Shown here: piece after piece, positions 9,280 through 17,802 of the stretch | How positions within the stretch are numbered: position 1 is the stretch's first letter | Layout: the number at the start of each line of letters is the position of its first letter | NCBI RefSeq assembly: GCF_900091655.1 | Contig: NZ_LT594621.1 | Coordinates: 2,624,532 to 2,688,531 of the forward strand | Direction of reading: 5' to 3' | DNA length: 64,000 bases | Source of the DNA: Culturomica massiliensis | Lineage (GTDB): Bacteria > Bacteroidota > Bacteroidia > Bacteroidales > Marinifilaceae | Position numbers and translations under genes: made by a program | The notes under the pieces: generated by a model | The model's input: only the letters and a program-made list of their open reading frames with translations | Database searches by the model: none | Told to the model about the DNA's origin: nothing

Positions 9280-9825
9280 ATGACAGAAGAAATAATTATA
9301 GCAGGCTTCGGAGGACAAGGAGTACTTTCTATGGGAAAGATCCTGGCCTATTCCGGAATTATGCAGGATCAGGAAGTATCCTGGATGCCTTCTTACGGCC
9401 CTGAAATGCGTGGAGGTACAGCCAATGTCACCGTTATCATCAGCGATGAACGCATCAGCTCTCCTGTATTGACACGTTTCGACACCGCTATTATCCTGAA
9501 CCAACAATCCATGGATAAATTCGAATCCCAGGTTAAACCCGGAGGCACATTAATTTACGATCCGAACGGTATCACACACCACCCGACCCGGAAAGACATC
9601 GATATCTATCGCATAGAAGGTGCCCGTCTGGCTGCAGAAAGCGGAAATCCCAAAATCTTCAACATGATTATTCTAGGAGGCTTTCTGAAAGTAAAACCGA
9701 TTGTTAAATTGGAAAACGTAGAAAAAGGACTTCAAAAATCCTTACCGGCCAGACACCATTCTATGATACCTATGAATATCGAAGCCATCCGTACGGGAAT
9801 GGACAATATCGAAAGCGTAAAATAA
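9280..9825 (+). CDS. 2-oxoacid:ferredoxin oxidoreductase, gamma subunit
   Basis: The 181-residue protein begins TEEIIIAGFGGQGVLSMGKIL, the Rossmann-like GFGGQG motif of the POR gamma domain, with PSYGPEMRGGTANVTV following. It completes the four-subunit enzyme. The operon ends with a strong hairpin terminator about 80 bp downstream. Confidence 0.92.
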   Translation: MTEEIIIAGFGGQGVLSMGKILAYSGIMQDQEVSWMPSYGPEMRGGTANVTVIISDERISSPVLTRFDTAIILNQQSMDKFESQVKPGGTLIYDPNGITHHPTRKDIDIYRIEGARLAAESGNPKIFNMIILGGFLKVKPIVKLENVEKGLQKSLPARHHSMIPMNIEAIRTGMDNIESVK

Positions 9826-9903
9826 AACACTTCCGTAAAGCCGGATAAAAAAGGGGATACAAATTTTTAAACAAATACAAACCTTTTTTCTCACCTTACT
9901 CTG

Positions 9904-9936
9904 AAAAAACCGGGAAATATGTTCCCGGTTTTTTTT
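9904..9936 (+). terminator. intrinsic terminator of the oxidoreductase operon
   Basis: AACCGGGAA at 9908-9916 pairs with TTCCCGGTT at 9922-9930 around a 5-nt loop, and a run of T follows to 9936. It lies about 80 bp after the gamma subunit stop. Confidence 0.88.
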
Positions 9937-9940
9937 ACGT

Positions 9941-9969
9941 AAAAAAAGCTACCTGAAAAATCAGGTAGC
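9941..9969 (-). terminator. intrinsic terminator of the coiled-coil lipoprotein gene
   Basis: Read on the minus strand, GCTACCTGA pairs with TCAGGTAGC (9961-9969 with 9948-9956) around a short loop, followed by seven T (9941-9947). It lies about 78 bp downstream of the stop at 10047. Confidence 0.85.
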
Positions 9970-10046
9970 CTTCTGAATGTTCCCGGAATTCCAAATCCAT
10001 GAAGGGGAGAAAGAATTTGAAACTACCGGGAACCAGGTATATGTGT

Positions 10047-10922
10047 CTAATTAACCATAACTACTAAATATTTCGTTTGTCCCCAAAATGCATTCTCGTC
10101 TTTTACTACCAGATTCAACATACCGTCCTCTCCGGCTTCCAGGCTGTAAGAATCTTCAGGATGCACCGACAACACCTTTGCTTTCTTGCCATTCAACGCT
10201 ATTGATTTTGCTTCCCGGATATCAACATCCTTAAAAGAAGCCTTTTGTACCTGAGATGATACGATCGGCGGACAGAATATTCCCTGACGGGTTATCACAT
10301 TCGCATCTTTCAACTCTTTCCGACTGCCGACCAAATAATGAGCCGTATGGATAGTCTGATCCTGTTCGGTAATTGTCATTTTCTGAGCAGCCGATTGCTG
10401 ATTCAAATCAGCTACATCCTTATTCAGATTTTCAACCTCCTGTGTTTTTGCCAGCAACTGCTTATCTCTTTCAGCAAGCTGTGCCGTAATCTCAGCAATC
10501 TTCTGCGTCCGGACTTCCAATTCTTCATTCAGACTTGCGATCAATTTTTTAAATTCTGCAGACTGACGTTTATTCCGGCCATCCAATTTATTAATTTGAT
10601 CTTTGTAACCTGCAATAGCCTCGGTAATCGCTTTAATATCGGCTTTTAAAAGAGCAATTTGTTTTTTAGACTTACTGGCTCCGGCATTTTCTTCTGCCTC
10701 CAATGTCAACAATTTTTCGGCTTCCCGGATAGACTGCATACCGGCAGAAATATCGTTCAAATCGGCAAATAAACCTTCCATCTCGGCATTCTGATTATTA
10801 TAAGCGACACTCAAAGAATCCAAACGACCTTGTAAATCTTTATATTTTTGCGAACTTTCTACACAGCCACCAAGGAAAAACAAGACACATACGCTGACTG
10901 TTCCAATGACAAACTTTTTCAT
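10047..10922 (-). CDS. coiled-coil lipoprotein of unknown function
   Basis: The 291-residue protein starts with a lipoprotein signal (MKKFVIGTVSVCVLFFLGGC, Cys at residue 20). Residues about 28-190 are a long heptad-rich coiled coil with many Leu, Gln, Lys and Glu. A globular C-terminal part (about 195-291) ends NAFWGQTKYLVVMVN. It probably sits in the outer membrane facing the periplasm or the surface. The layout recalls the Bacteroides Cbp1-like adhesin group, but that is recalled from family naming and not proven here. It is monocistronic, with its own terminator. Confidence 0.7.
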   Translation of the reverse strand: MKKFVIGTVSVCVLFFLGGCVESSQKYKDLQGRLDSLSVAYNNQNAEMEGLFADLNDISAGMQSIREAEKLLTLEAEENAGASKSKKQIALLKADIKAITEAIAGYKDQINKLDGRNKRQSAEFKKLIASLNEELEVRTQKIAEITAQLAERDKQLLAKTQEVENLNKDVADLNQQSAAQKMTITEQDQTIHTAHYLVGSRKELKDANVITRQGIFCPPIVSSQVQKASFKDVDIREAKSIALNGKKAKVLSVHPEDSYSLEAGEDGMLNLVVKDENAFWGQTKYLVVMVN

Positions 10923-11103
10923 AACGATCTGATTTTAGTGATTAATTATATCTTTTCTCATTTATTTATAAAATGAAGCAATCTACATACCAAAAAGCAT
11001 ATAAACCACAATCAACTAACAACCAGCTTATTATAAAAGAAACAGCATGCACCCCGATTGGGGAATATGGGGAAAAGATTAAAAAAATGAGGAAAAATTC
11101 CAC

Positions 11104-11194
11104 AAAAAAAAATCTGTTGTCACCCTGGAAGTAACAAGCGAGTCCCAAACAGCCTAAAAATAAACCCGCATTGCCCACTCAGGATGACAACAGA
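11104..11194 (-). terminator. long-looped terminator at the end of the lysine fermentation operon
   Basis: On the minus strand the 15-nt arm at 11180-11194 pairs fully with 11113-11127, with one G-U pair, and nine T follow (11104-11112). The intervening loop is about 52 nt. It lies 17 bp after the hbd stop codon, so it most likely ends the 15-gene transcript. Confidence 0.7.
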
Positions 11195-11210
11195 GTAACT
11201 TTATCGAAAC

Positions 11211-12056
11211 CTATTTTCGGTAATCGTAGAAGCCCACTCCGGTTTTACGTCCCAGCAAATTTGCCCGGACCATTTTACGGAGTAGTGGATGCGGCCGGTA
11301 CTTGGAATCTCCGAATTCATCATGCAATACTTCCATAATTGCCAGACATACATCCAAACCTATTAAATCAGCAAGCGCTAAAGGCCCCATCGGATGATTA
11401 GCCCCCAACTGCATAGCTTCATCTATTTCCTCCTTTGAAGCGACTCCGTCGGCCAGAATACCAATTCCCTCATTAATCATCGGTATCAGAATCCGGTTTA
11501 CAACAAAACCCGGAGCCTCATTCACACTCACCGGCACTTTCCCAAGTTGCCGGGCAATCTCAAACACCCGGTCATGTACTTCCGGAGAAGTCATCTGCCC
11601 CTTTATAACTTCAACCAGTTTCATAGCCGGAACCGGGTTGAAAAAATGCATTCCGATAACCTGTTCCGGACGAGAAGTCACAGCAGCCACCTCTGTCACC
11701 GACAGAGAAGACGTATTTGTCGCCAAGATAGCATCCGGCTTGCAAATCCCGTCCAACAAACGGAAAATCTCACATTTCACCTCCATATCTTCTGCTACAG
11801 CTTCAACCACCAGGTCAGCATCCCGGCAATCGTCGTACACCTGCGTATCCCGGATCCGGGAAAGTACGGCATCCTTCTCTGCTGCTTCCAGCTTTCCTTT
11901 CTCTACCATACGGAAAAGATTTTTTTCCATCGCTTTGTGAGCCTTAGCCAAAGAAGCATCAGAACGCCCCTTCAACAAAACGTCAAATCCTGCCTGGGCA
12001 AATACCTGGGCAACTCCGTTCCCCATTGTACCCGTTCCAATTACACATATTTTCAT
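11211..12056 (-). CDS. hbd: 3-hydroxybutyryl-CoA dehydrogenase
   Basis: The 281-residue protein has the NAD(P)-binding GTGTMGNGVAQ motif at residues 7-17, the catalytic His in VIGMHFFNPVPAMKLVEV and the C-terminal 3HCDH domain with GANHPMGPLALADLIGLDV and GRKTGVGFYDY. It reduces acetoacetyl-CoA to 3-hydroxybutyryl-CoA. Here acetoacetyl-CoA would come from acetoacetate made by the Kce step, activated by the CoA-transferase encoded in the same operon. It is the last gene, 194 bp after crt, and is followed by a terminator. Confidence 0.93.
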   Translation of the reverse strand: MKICVIGTGTMGNGVAQVFAQAGFDVLLKGRSDASLAKAHKAMEKNLFRMVEKGKLEAAEKDAVLSRIRDTQVYDDCRDADLVVEAVAEDMEVKCEIFRLLDGICKPDAILATNTSSLSVTEVAAVTSRPEQVIGMHFFNPVPAMKLVEVIKGQMTSPEVHDRVFEIARQLGKVPVSVNEAPGFVVNRILIPMINEGIGILADGVASKEEIDEAMQLGANHPMGPLALADLIGLDVCLAIMEVLHDEFGDSKYRPHPLLRKMVRANLLGRKTGVGFYDYRK

Positions 12057-12250
12057 AAATTATTGGTTTTAATGATATCCGATAACTTTCGGCTACCTCC
12101 ATTAGTTAATTCTTCCACCGATTCTTTTTTCTTAAATCCATCGGCTTAAAGCTATATACAAATTTTAAATTGTAAATTACCTGACAAAGGAATTCACTAT
12201 CGCGATTCATTTAATCTCTACAATTAAAACAAATACGCCATTGTAAATAT

Positions 12251-13009
12251 CTACTTATTCAAAAAAGCTCTCATTTTCTGCTTCTGTTCTTCCGTAGCGA
12301 AACAAAGCCCAAACAAACCGTTTTCGATAGCTATACCGGTATCGATATCGGTTTCTATCCCTCGGTTTATGGCTTCCTTGGCATACTGTACCGCCAAAGG
12401 CGAACGGGAAGCAATTTGCTCCGCCATCTTTACAGCTTCGGACAGCAACATTCCGGGTTCCGTCACCGAATTGACCAATCCGATCCGGGAAGCCTCCGCT
12501 GCATCGATAACACGCCCCGTATATATCAACTCCTTCGCCTTACCCACTCCGATGATACGAGGCAAACGCTGCGTGCCGGAAAAACCGGGCACAATTCCCA
12601 ATCCTGTCTCCGGCTGGGCAAACTTCGCCTTTTCGGAAGCCATGCGAATATCACAGGCTAATGCCAACTCACATCCTCCCCCCAAAGCATACCCGTTTAC
12701 TGCGGCGATAACAATTTTTTCCGACAATTCGATCTTCCGGAACACCGAAGCACCCAACTGCCCGAAAATTTTCCCCGCTTCTGCATCCAATCCGCTCATT
12801 TCAGCAATATCCGCTCCGGCAACGAACGAACGTCCCGCTCCTGTCAGTACGATTACACGAAGCTCCGCATCCTCCGCAAACTTATCGAAAGCCTGTCCCA
12901 ATTCTTTCAAAACAGAGGTATTCAAAGCATTCAATGTCTCCGGCTGATTAATCGTCAAAATGCCGACCGGACCTTGTTTCCCGAAAAGAAGTGTTTTAAA
13001 CTCCATCAT
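12251..13009 (-). CDS. crt: 3-hydroxybutyryl-CoA dehydratase (crotonase, enoyl-CoA hydratase family)
   Basis: The 252-residue crotonase-fold protein shows the oxyanion-hole region RSFVAGADIAEM and the family signature ALGGGCELALACDIRMA. Glutamates at the expected catalytic positions lie in CELALACD and AQPETGLGI. It interconverts 3-hydroxybutyryl-CoA and crotonyl-CoA. Two adjacent Met codons (13009 and 13006) are possible starts. It follows etfA by 2 bp, so translation is probably coupled. Confidence 0.92.
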   Translation of the reverse strand: MMEFKTLLFGKQGPVGILTINQPETLNALNTSVLKELGQAFDKFAEDAELRVIVLTGAGRSFVAGADIAEMSGLDAEAGKIFGQLGASVFRKIELSEKIVIAAVNGYALGGGCELALACDIRMASEKAKFAQPETGLGIVPGFSGTQRLPRIIGVGKAKELIYTGRVIDAAEASRIGLVNSVTEPGMLLSEAVKMAEQIASRSPLAVQYAKEAINRGIETDIDTGIAIENGLFGLCFATEEQKQKMRAFLNK

Positions 13010-13011
13010 AT

Positions 13012-14022
13012 TTATTTAACTTTATTTCTCTCATTCTTTAACTTTTCAGTCAACAGCGGAACAATCTTTCTGACATCCCCCACAATACCCAAATCCGCTA
13101 CCTGAAATATCGGAGCATACTTATCTTTATTAATAGCAATGATATAATCGGATTCTTCCATACCGGCCAAATGCTGTATAGCCCCGGATATCCCCATGGC
13201 AAAATAAAGATTCGGACGCACAGTCTTCCCCGTCTGCCCCACCTGTCTGTCATGTGTCATAATTCCTGCGTCAACCATCGCCCTGGAAGAAGACACCTCA
13301 GCACCGATTGCCCCAGCCATATCCTCAAGCATTCTAAAACCTTCTGTGTTACCAACTCCACGACCACCGGATACCAATACTTTAGCCTCCGTAATATCAA
13401 TCAGATTACGTTGCTCTTTCACTACCTCTAATATACGCACTTTAAATTTAGAAGTATCAAAATGTACGGTAATATCTTCAACCGTCCCTTCTCTTTTTTC
13501 ATTGGCTGTCCCCATACGCATCACCCCAGGACGTACTGTCGACATTTGCGGACGATGCTCCTTACAAATAATCGTGGCCATCAGGTTACCCCCGAATGCC
13601 GGACGGGTCATCAACAAATCTCCTTCTTCCGATATATCCAAACCCGTACAATCTGCCGTCAATCCTGTCTCCAGACGGGCAGACAAACGAGGTCCCAAAT
13701 CCCGTCCGATGGTCGTTGCCCCGATCAGTAAAATCGACGGTTTTCTTTCTCTGATAATCTGAGTAACCGCCTGTGCGTAAGGTTCTGTAATATATTGCTT
13801 CAATTCCGGAGCATCCACACACAAAACGGAGTCTGCCCCGTAAGCAATCAACTCCTTCGCTTTTTCTTTTATTCCGCTACCGGCCAAAATAGCAACAACC
13901 TTCTGATTTAACCGATCAGCCAATTCCCGGGCTTTCCCCAACAACTCGAAAGCTACATTCTGAATAACACCTTCCCGTTGTTCGGCAAAAACATATACAT
14001 CTTTATATTGAGTCTTATCCAT
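13012..14022 (-). CDS. etfA: electron transfer flavoprotein, alpha subunit
   Basis: The 336-residue protein has the N-terminal ETF alpha/beta domain (DVYVFAEQREG start) and the C-terminal FAD domain with VSGGRGVGNTEGF, SSSRAMVDAGIM and GQTGKTVRPNLYFAMGISG. With EtfB it would accept electrons in the butyryl-CoA dehydrogenase complex. In clostridial and related anaerobes such Bcd-Etf complexes bifurcate electrons from NADH to crotonyl-CoA and ferredoxin. Bifurcation here is inferred from the context. Confidence 0.94.
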   Translation of the reverse strand: MDKTQYKDVYVFAEQREGVIQNVAFELLGKARELADRLNQKVVAILAGSGIKEKAKELIAYGADSVLCVDAPELKQYITEPYAQAVTQIIRERKPSILLIGATTIGRDLGPRLSARLETGLTADCTGLDISEEGDLLMTRPAFGGNLMATIICKEHRPQMSTVRPGVMRMGTANEKREGTVEDITVHFDTSKFKVRILEVVKEQRNLIDITEAKVLVSGGRGVGNTEGFRMLEDMAGAIGAEVSSSRAMVDAGIMTHDRQVGQTGKTVRPNLYFAMGISGAIQHLAGMEESDYIIAINKDKYAPIFQVADLGIVGDVRKIVPLLTEKLKNERNKVK

Positions 14023-14028
14023 TCTTTC

Positions 14029-14070
14029 TAGATTTTAGATTTTAGATTTTAGATTTTAGATTTTAGATTA
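14029..14070. repeat. six tandem heptamers TAGATTT between etfB and etfA
   Basis: TAGATTT is repeated five times and followed by TAGATTA, filling 42 nt exactly. It sits immediately upstream of the etfA start codon (14022), in the transcribed spacer between etfB and etfA. The word is the same as in the AT-rich palindromes elsewhere in the window. Confidence 0.9.
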
Positions 14071-14125
14071 TTCACAAAGCCGAATAAGTGAGTTTTAACC
14101 CTCAATCTGAAATCAAAACCGTAAA

Positions 14126-14911
14126 TTAAATAATAAACTTTTCTTTCAGTTTCTCTACAATCAAGTCTGCCGCTTCCGCCGGTTCAATTTCGAATACCTT
14201 GCCCGCAGCTTTAGCACCTTTCGTGAAAGACTTGAATACACGTGTCGGAGAACCATTTAACCCTAACTTCTGCTCGTCGACACTTATATTGCCATAATTC
14301 CAAACCTCGACCTCCCTGTTATAGGACTCTACAATACCACGAACCGACATGTAACGGGCCTTATTTGCCGTTGCCAGTACCGTTATAACACAAGGAGCAG
14401 GTACTTCGAGCATTTCATAACCTTCTTCCGTCGACTTACGGATAGTAAATGTCACTGCTTCGTTGTTATACTTCAATGCTTCCACATAAGTCACCTGCGG
14501 TAAGTCGAGGTGCTCGGCAATCTGCGGCCCTACCTGTGCTGTATCTCCGTCTATAGCCTGACGTCCGGTAATCACCAGATCGTATTCGAGTACCCGCAAA
14601 GCCCCTGCAATAGCATTGGAGGTCGCCAATGTATCCGCACCGGCAAACTTCCGGTCACTCAAATGAATCGCCCGGTCTGCTCCCATAGCCAAAGCTTCCC
14701 GCAGAATATCGTCGGCCTGGGGCGGTCCCATAGTTATCACCGTTACATGAGCATTATATTTATCTTTCAATTGTAAAGCCATCTCCAAACCACCCTTATC
14801 GTCCGGATTCATTATGCTCGGAACCCCATCCCGAATCAATGTTCCCGTTACCGGGTCCAGCTTTATCTCCGTCGTATCGGGAACCTGCTTGATACAAACT
14901 ACTATTTTCAT
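14126..14911 (-). CDS. etfB: electron transfer flavoprotein, beta subunit
   Basis: The 261-residue protein begins MKIVVCIKQVPDTTEIKLDP and contains the ETF-beta signature region VITGRQAIDGDTAQVGPQIA and VPAPCVITVLATANKARYM. It would bind the mobile or second flavin (AMP or FAD). It lies between bcd and etfA, the usual bcd-etfB-etfA order of butyrate producers. Confidence 0.94.
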   Translation of the reverse strand: MKIVVCIKQVPDTTEIKLDPVTGTLIRDGVPSIMNPDDKGGLEMALQLKDKYNAHVTVITMGPPQADDILREALAMGADRAIHLSDRKFAGADTLATSNAIAGALRVLEYDLVITGRQAIDGDTAQVGPQIAEHLDLPQVTYVEALKYNNEAVTFTIRKSTEEGYEMLEVPAPCVITVLATANKARYMSVRGIVESYNREVEVWNYGNISVDEQKLGLNGSPTRVFKSFTKGAKAAGKVFEIEPAEAADLIVEKLKEKFII

Positions 14912-14968
14912 ATTTCGTTCTTTAATGTTATTCTATTTATTTCTCAAAACAACCGCATGCAACACCTG

Positions 14969-16108
14969 CTATTTCAGCAATGCACCTGCAATAACCATCC
15001 GCTGAACCTCCGAAGTGCCTTCGTAGATTTCTGTGATCTTGGCATCCCGCATCATGCGTTCCACCGGATATTCACGCGTATATCCGTAACCGCCGTGAAA
15101 TTGTACGGCTTTTGTGGTCATTTCCATAGCCGTCTCCGCAGCAAAAAGTTTTGCCTGGGCAGCATCCACAGAATAAGATTGTTTCTGATCTTTCTTATAA
15201 GCAGCCATCCGTACCAACAGACGGGCAGCCTGTATTTTCGTTTCCAAATCAGCCAGTTGGAACTGGGTATTCTGGAATTTTCCGATGGATTTTCCGAACT
15301 GCTTCCGCTCTTTTACATATTTCACGGTTTCATCCATAGCTCCTTGTGCAATTCCCAAAGCTTGCGAAGCGATTCCGATACGTCCGCCGTCCAGCGTCTT
15401 CATGGCTATTCCGAATCCCCCGCCGGGTTTTCCCAACAGATTTTCTTTCGGTACAATGCAATTTTCGAAAATCAACTCACAGGTAGCCGATCCCCGGATA
15501 CCCATTTTCTTCTCTTTCTTCCCGATCGAGAATCCCGGAAAATCCCGTTCGACGATAAAGGCAGAAATACCTTTGGTCCCCAACGACTTATCCGTCATTG
15601 CCATCACAATATATACATTTGCATAAGCTGCATTCGTAATAAAAATTTTCGTCCCGTTCAACACATAATGGTCTCCTTCCAAAACCGCCATCGTCTGCTG
15701 GGCCGAGGCATCCGTTCCCGCATTCGGTTCTGTCAGCCCGAAAGCACCGATCCATTCTCCGGAACACAACTTCGGTAAATACTTCTTCCGTTGCTCTTCC
15801 GTTCCGAACTCGTAAATAGGAGCCGCGCACAAAGAAGTATGAGCAGAAACGATAACTCCCGTTGTGGCACATACCCGGGATAACTCTTCCACAGCCATTG
15901 TATATAATATATTATTTCCGCCGGCACCCCCATATTCCGCGGGGAAAGGAATACCCATAATACCTAACCTGGCCATTTTCTCTACGGTTTCCAAAGGAAA
16001 ACGCTCCTCCTCATCGATTTCTGCTGCCAAAGGCTTCACCTCTTTCTCGGCAAACTCCCGAATCATCTGCCGAAATAATATCTCTGTTTTTGATAATGAA
16101 AAATCCAT
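14969..16108 (-). CDS. bcd: short-chain (butyryl-CoA) acyl-CoA dehydrogenase
   Basis: The 379-residue flavoprotein has the acyl-CoA dehydrogenase signatures GAFGLTEPNAGTDASAQQT and QFHGGYGYTREYPVERMMRD. The catalytic glutamate is in ITEIYEGTSEVQ near residue 365. It reduces crotonyl-CoA to butyryl-CoA, with electrons through EtfAB. Gene order and length match Bcd enzymes of lysine and glutamate fermenters. Confidence 0.93.
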   Translation of the reverse strand: MDFSLSKTEILFRQMIREFAEKEVKPLAAEIDEEERFPLETVEKMARLGIMGIPFPAEYGGAGGNNILYTMAVEELSRVCATTGVIVSAHTSLCAAPIYEFGTEEQRKKYLPKLCSGEWIGAFGLTEPNAGTDASAQQTMAVLEGDHYVLNGTKIFITNAAYANVYIVMAMTDKSLGTKGISAFIVERDFPGFSIGKKEKKMGIRGSATCELIFENCIVPKENLLGKPGGGFGIAMKTLDGGRIGIASQALGIAQGAMDETVKYVKERKQFGKSIGKFQNTQFQLADLETKIQAARLLVRMAAYKKDQKQSYSVDAAQAKLFAAETAMEMTTKAVQFHGGYGYTREYPVERMMRDAKITEIYEGTSEVQRMVIAGALLK

Positions 16109-16167
16109 AGTTTATATTTTGAAGATTTGAAAATTTGCAAGATAAAACACCCAAACTTTCTCACATA

Positions 16168-16827
16168 TTAATTTGCCATCAGCTTCAAATCAGGCGTAAC
16201 GATCAATTCTGCCTCCGTTGCTGCCTGCACCTGCTCTACGGTAAATTCCGGATGTATTTCACGCAATACAAGGCCGTGAGGAGTTACCTCAATCACCCCC
16301 ATCTCCGTCACAATCAAATCGACCTGTCCGGCTGCCGTTAAAGGCAACGTACATTTTTTCATGATTTTCGGATTTCCTTTCGCCGTATGCTCCATAGCCA
16401 GAATCACTTTTTTTGCTCCGACCAGTAAATCCATCGCCCCTCCCATACCCGGCGTCTTCTTACCCGGAATCATCCAGTTCGCCAAATCACCTTTTTCATC
16501 AACCTGTAAAGCTCCCAATATACTGACATCCACATGACCTCCCCGGATAATACCGAAAGAAGTGGCACTGTCAAAACTGGAAGCCCCGGGTAAAGCCGTA
16601 ATATATCCTCCTCCTGCATTGGTCAATTCCGGGTCTTCTTCACCTTCTGCCGGAGCCGGTCCCATTCCCAGCATACCGTTTTCCGTCTGCAAAATTACAT
16701 TTACCTCCTTCGGCAAATAATTCGGTACCAGTGTCGGGATTCCGATTCCCAGATTAACGACATCTCCGTCTTTCAGTTCCATAGCAACCCGCTTGGCTAT
16801 GACCTGCTTTATCTGATCTTTTTCCAT
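16168..16827 (-). CDS. atoA: butyrate-acetoacetate CoA-transferase, subunit B
   Basis: The 219-residue protein has the CoA-transferase I beta fold with NLGIGIPTLVPNYL and the catalytic glutamate in TENGMLGMGP (E49). Paired with subunit A it would move CoA from butyryl-CoA to acetoacetate, releasing butyrate and making acetoacetyl-CoA. The A subunit gene is at the far end of the operon (25637-26284), nearly 9 kb away, which is unusual for a heteromeric CoA-transferase. It lies 17 bp downstream of kamE. Confidence 0.9.
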   Translation of the reverse strand: MEKDQIKQVIAKRVAMELKDGDVVNLGIGIPTLVPNYLPKEVNVILQTENGMLGMGPAPAEGEEDPELTNAGGGYITALPGASSFDSATSFGIIRGGHVDVSILGALQVDEKGDLANWMIPGKKTPGMGGAMDLLVGAKKVILAMEHTAKGNPKIMKKCTLPLTAAGQVDLIVTEMGVIEVTPHGLVLREIHPEFTVEQVQAATEAELIVTPDLKLMAN

Positions 16828-16844
16828 AATTTGTATGTTTTAAA

Positions 16845-17639
16845 TTACTCTTTATTTTGCAATCTGTTCCATAATTCCTGTGCAATAAACGAAGCTACAT
16901 CGTCAGCATAAGTGTTCATGCCGAAACCGGCATCATATCCCAGCTCCTTAGCCAACTCATGAGAAATACGAGGCCCTCCGCAAAGCAACAGCAGTTTGCT
17001 TCGTAAGCCCTCGGCTTCCAGCATCTCAACTAATTCCGTGAGATTTTTAACGTGCACGTCCTTCTGCGTCACCGTCTGCGACACCAACAAAGCATCGGCT
17101 CCCAGCTCAATGGCTTTGGCTATAAACTCTTCATTGGGTACCTGACTTCCCATATTCAACGTCTCGAACATATCGTAACGCTCCAATCCGTAATGTCCGG
17201 CAAACCCCTTCATGTTCATAATTGCATCAATTCCCACCGTATGGGCATCCGTTCCGGTGCTTGCACCGACAACCACAATTTTACGACCGATACGGGTCCG
17301 GATAAAATCGTCGGTTTCGGACATACTCCAACGTGTCGATTCCACCTTCGGAACATGAATATTCGTATAATCCACCGTATGGGTACAACTACCGTAACAA
17401 TTGAAAAAAGTAAATCCTTTCGTCAACTCTTTATGAAATACAACCAACGGATTTTCGAATCCCATCTTCTTCATCAATTGCTTGGCGGCTTCAATGCCTT
17501 CCTCCCCATCCGGAACCGGCAAGGTAAAACTAATCTGCGTTTTACCGTCATTCATCGTATCCCCATAGGGTTTTATCTTTTTCAGGTCCAGGGTTTGATC
17601 GAAATCATTCACCTCTGTTGAATATAATCCTCCGCTCAT
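16845..17639 (-). CDS. kamE: lysine 5,6-aminomutase, beta (cobalamin-binding) subunit
   Basis: The 264-residue protein carries the B12 motif D131-A-H133-T-V-G, where His133 is the expected lower cobalt ligand, and Lys144 (MNMK144GFAG), the position known to bind PLP in the clostridial enzyme. The Rossmann domain continues with LLVSQTVTQKD and LLLLCGGPRISHELAKELG. It catalyses, with KamD, migration of the terminal amino group of beta-lysine to give 3,5-diaminohexanoate, using adenosylcobalamin. The family residue numbers are from established structural work; their exact agreement here is seen in the translation. Confidence 0.95.
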   Translation of the reverse strand: MSGGLYSTEVNDFDQTLDLKKIKPYGDTMNDGKTQISFTLPVPDGEEGIEAAKQLMKKMGFENPLVVFHKELTKGFTFFNCYGSCTHTVDYTNIHVPKVESTRWSMSETDDFIRTRIGRKIVVVGASTGTDAHTVGIDAIMNMKGFAGHYGLERYDMFETLNMGSQVPNEEFIAKAIELGADALLVSQTVTQKDVHVKNLTELVEMLEAEGLRSKLLLLCGGPRISHELAKELGYDAGFGMNTYADDVASFIAQELWNRLQNKE

Positions 17640-17765
17640 ATTTTATATTTTAATAATAAATACCCCATTCATAATTAACCGATATATTCAAATATCGTAA
17701 TAATCTTTATTTTAGTAAATTACAGTATTGAAGCGTAAAGTTTAATATGCCAGTAGACGTATCAG

Positions 17766-17801
17766 ATTTACAACTTCATCCGTCTTCCTCAAATTGTAAA
17801 T
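17766..17801. repeat. inverted repeat between kamD and kamE
   Basis: ATTTACAACTT at 17766-17776 pairs with AAATTGTAAAT at 17791-17801, with one mismatch, in the 163-bp spacer after kamD. It shares words with the AT-rich palindrome family of the window. No T-run follows, so it is not a typical terminator. Confidence 0.6.
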
Positions 17802-17802
17802 A

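Noticed and set aside
10966..11178. 70-residue minus-strand ORF downstream of hbd
   Set aside because: It covers the operon terminator and has no start context or family; the hydrophobic composition comes from T-rich sequence.
11547..12149. Plus-strand ORF of 200 residues opposite hbd
   Set aside because: It runs antisense to a well-conserved enzyme and has no recognisable domain or start context; the minus-strand gene explains the region.
14029..14070. CRISPR-like repeat array
   Set aside because: The heptamers are contiguous, with no spacers, and no cas genes are near.
14957..15778. Plus-strand ORF of 273 residues opposite bcd
   Set aside because: Its translation is rich in Cys, His, Ser and Arg with no domain pattern, while the opposite strand is a typical acyl-CoA dehydrogenase.
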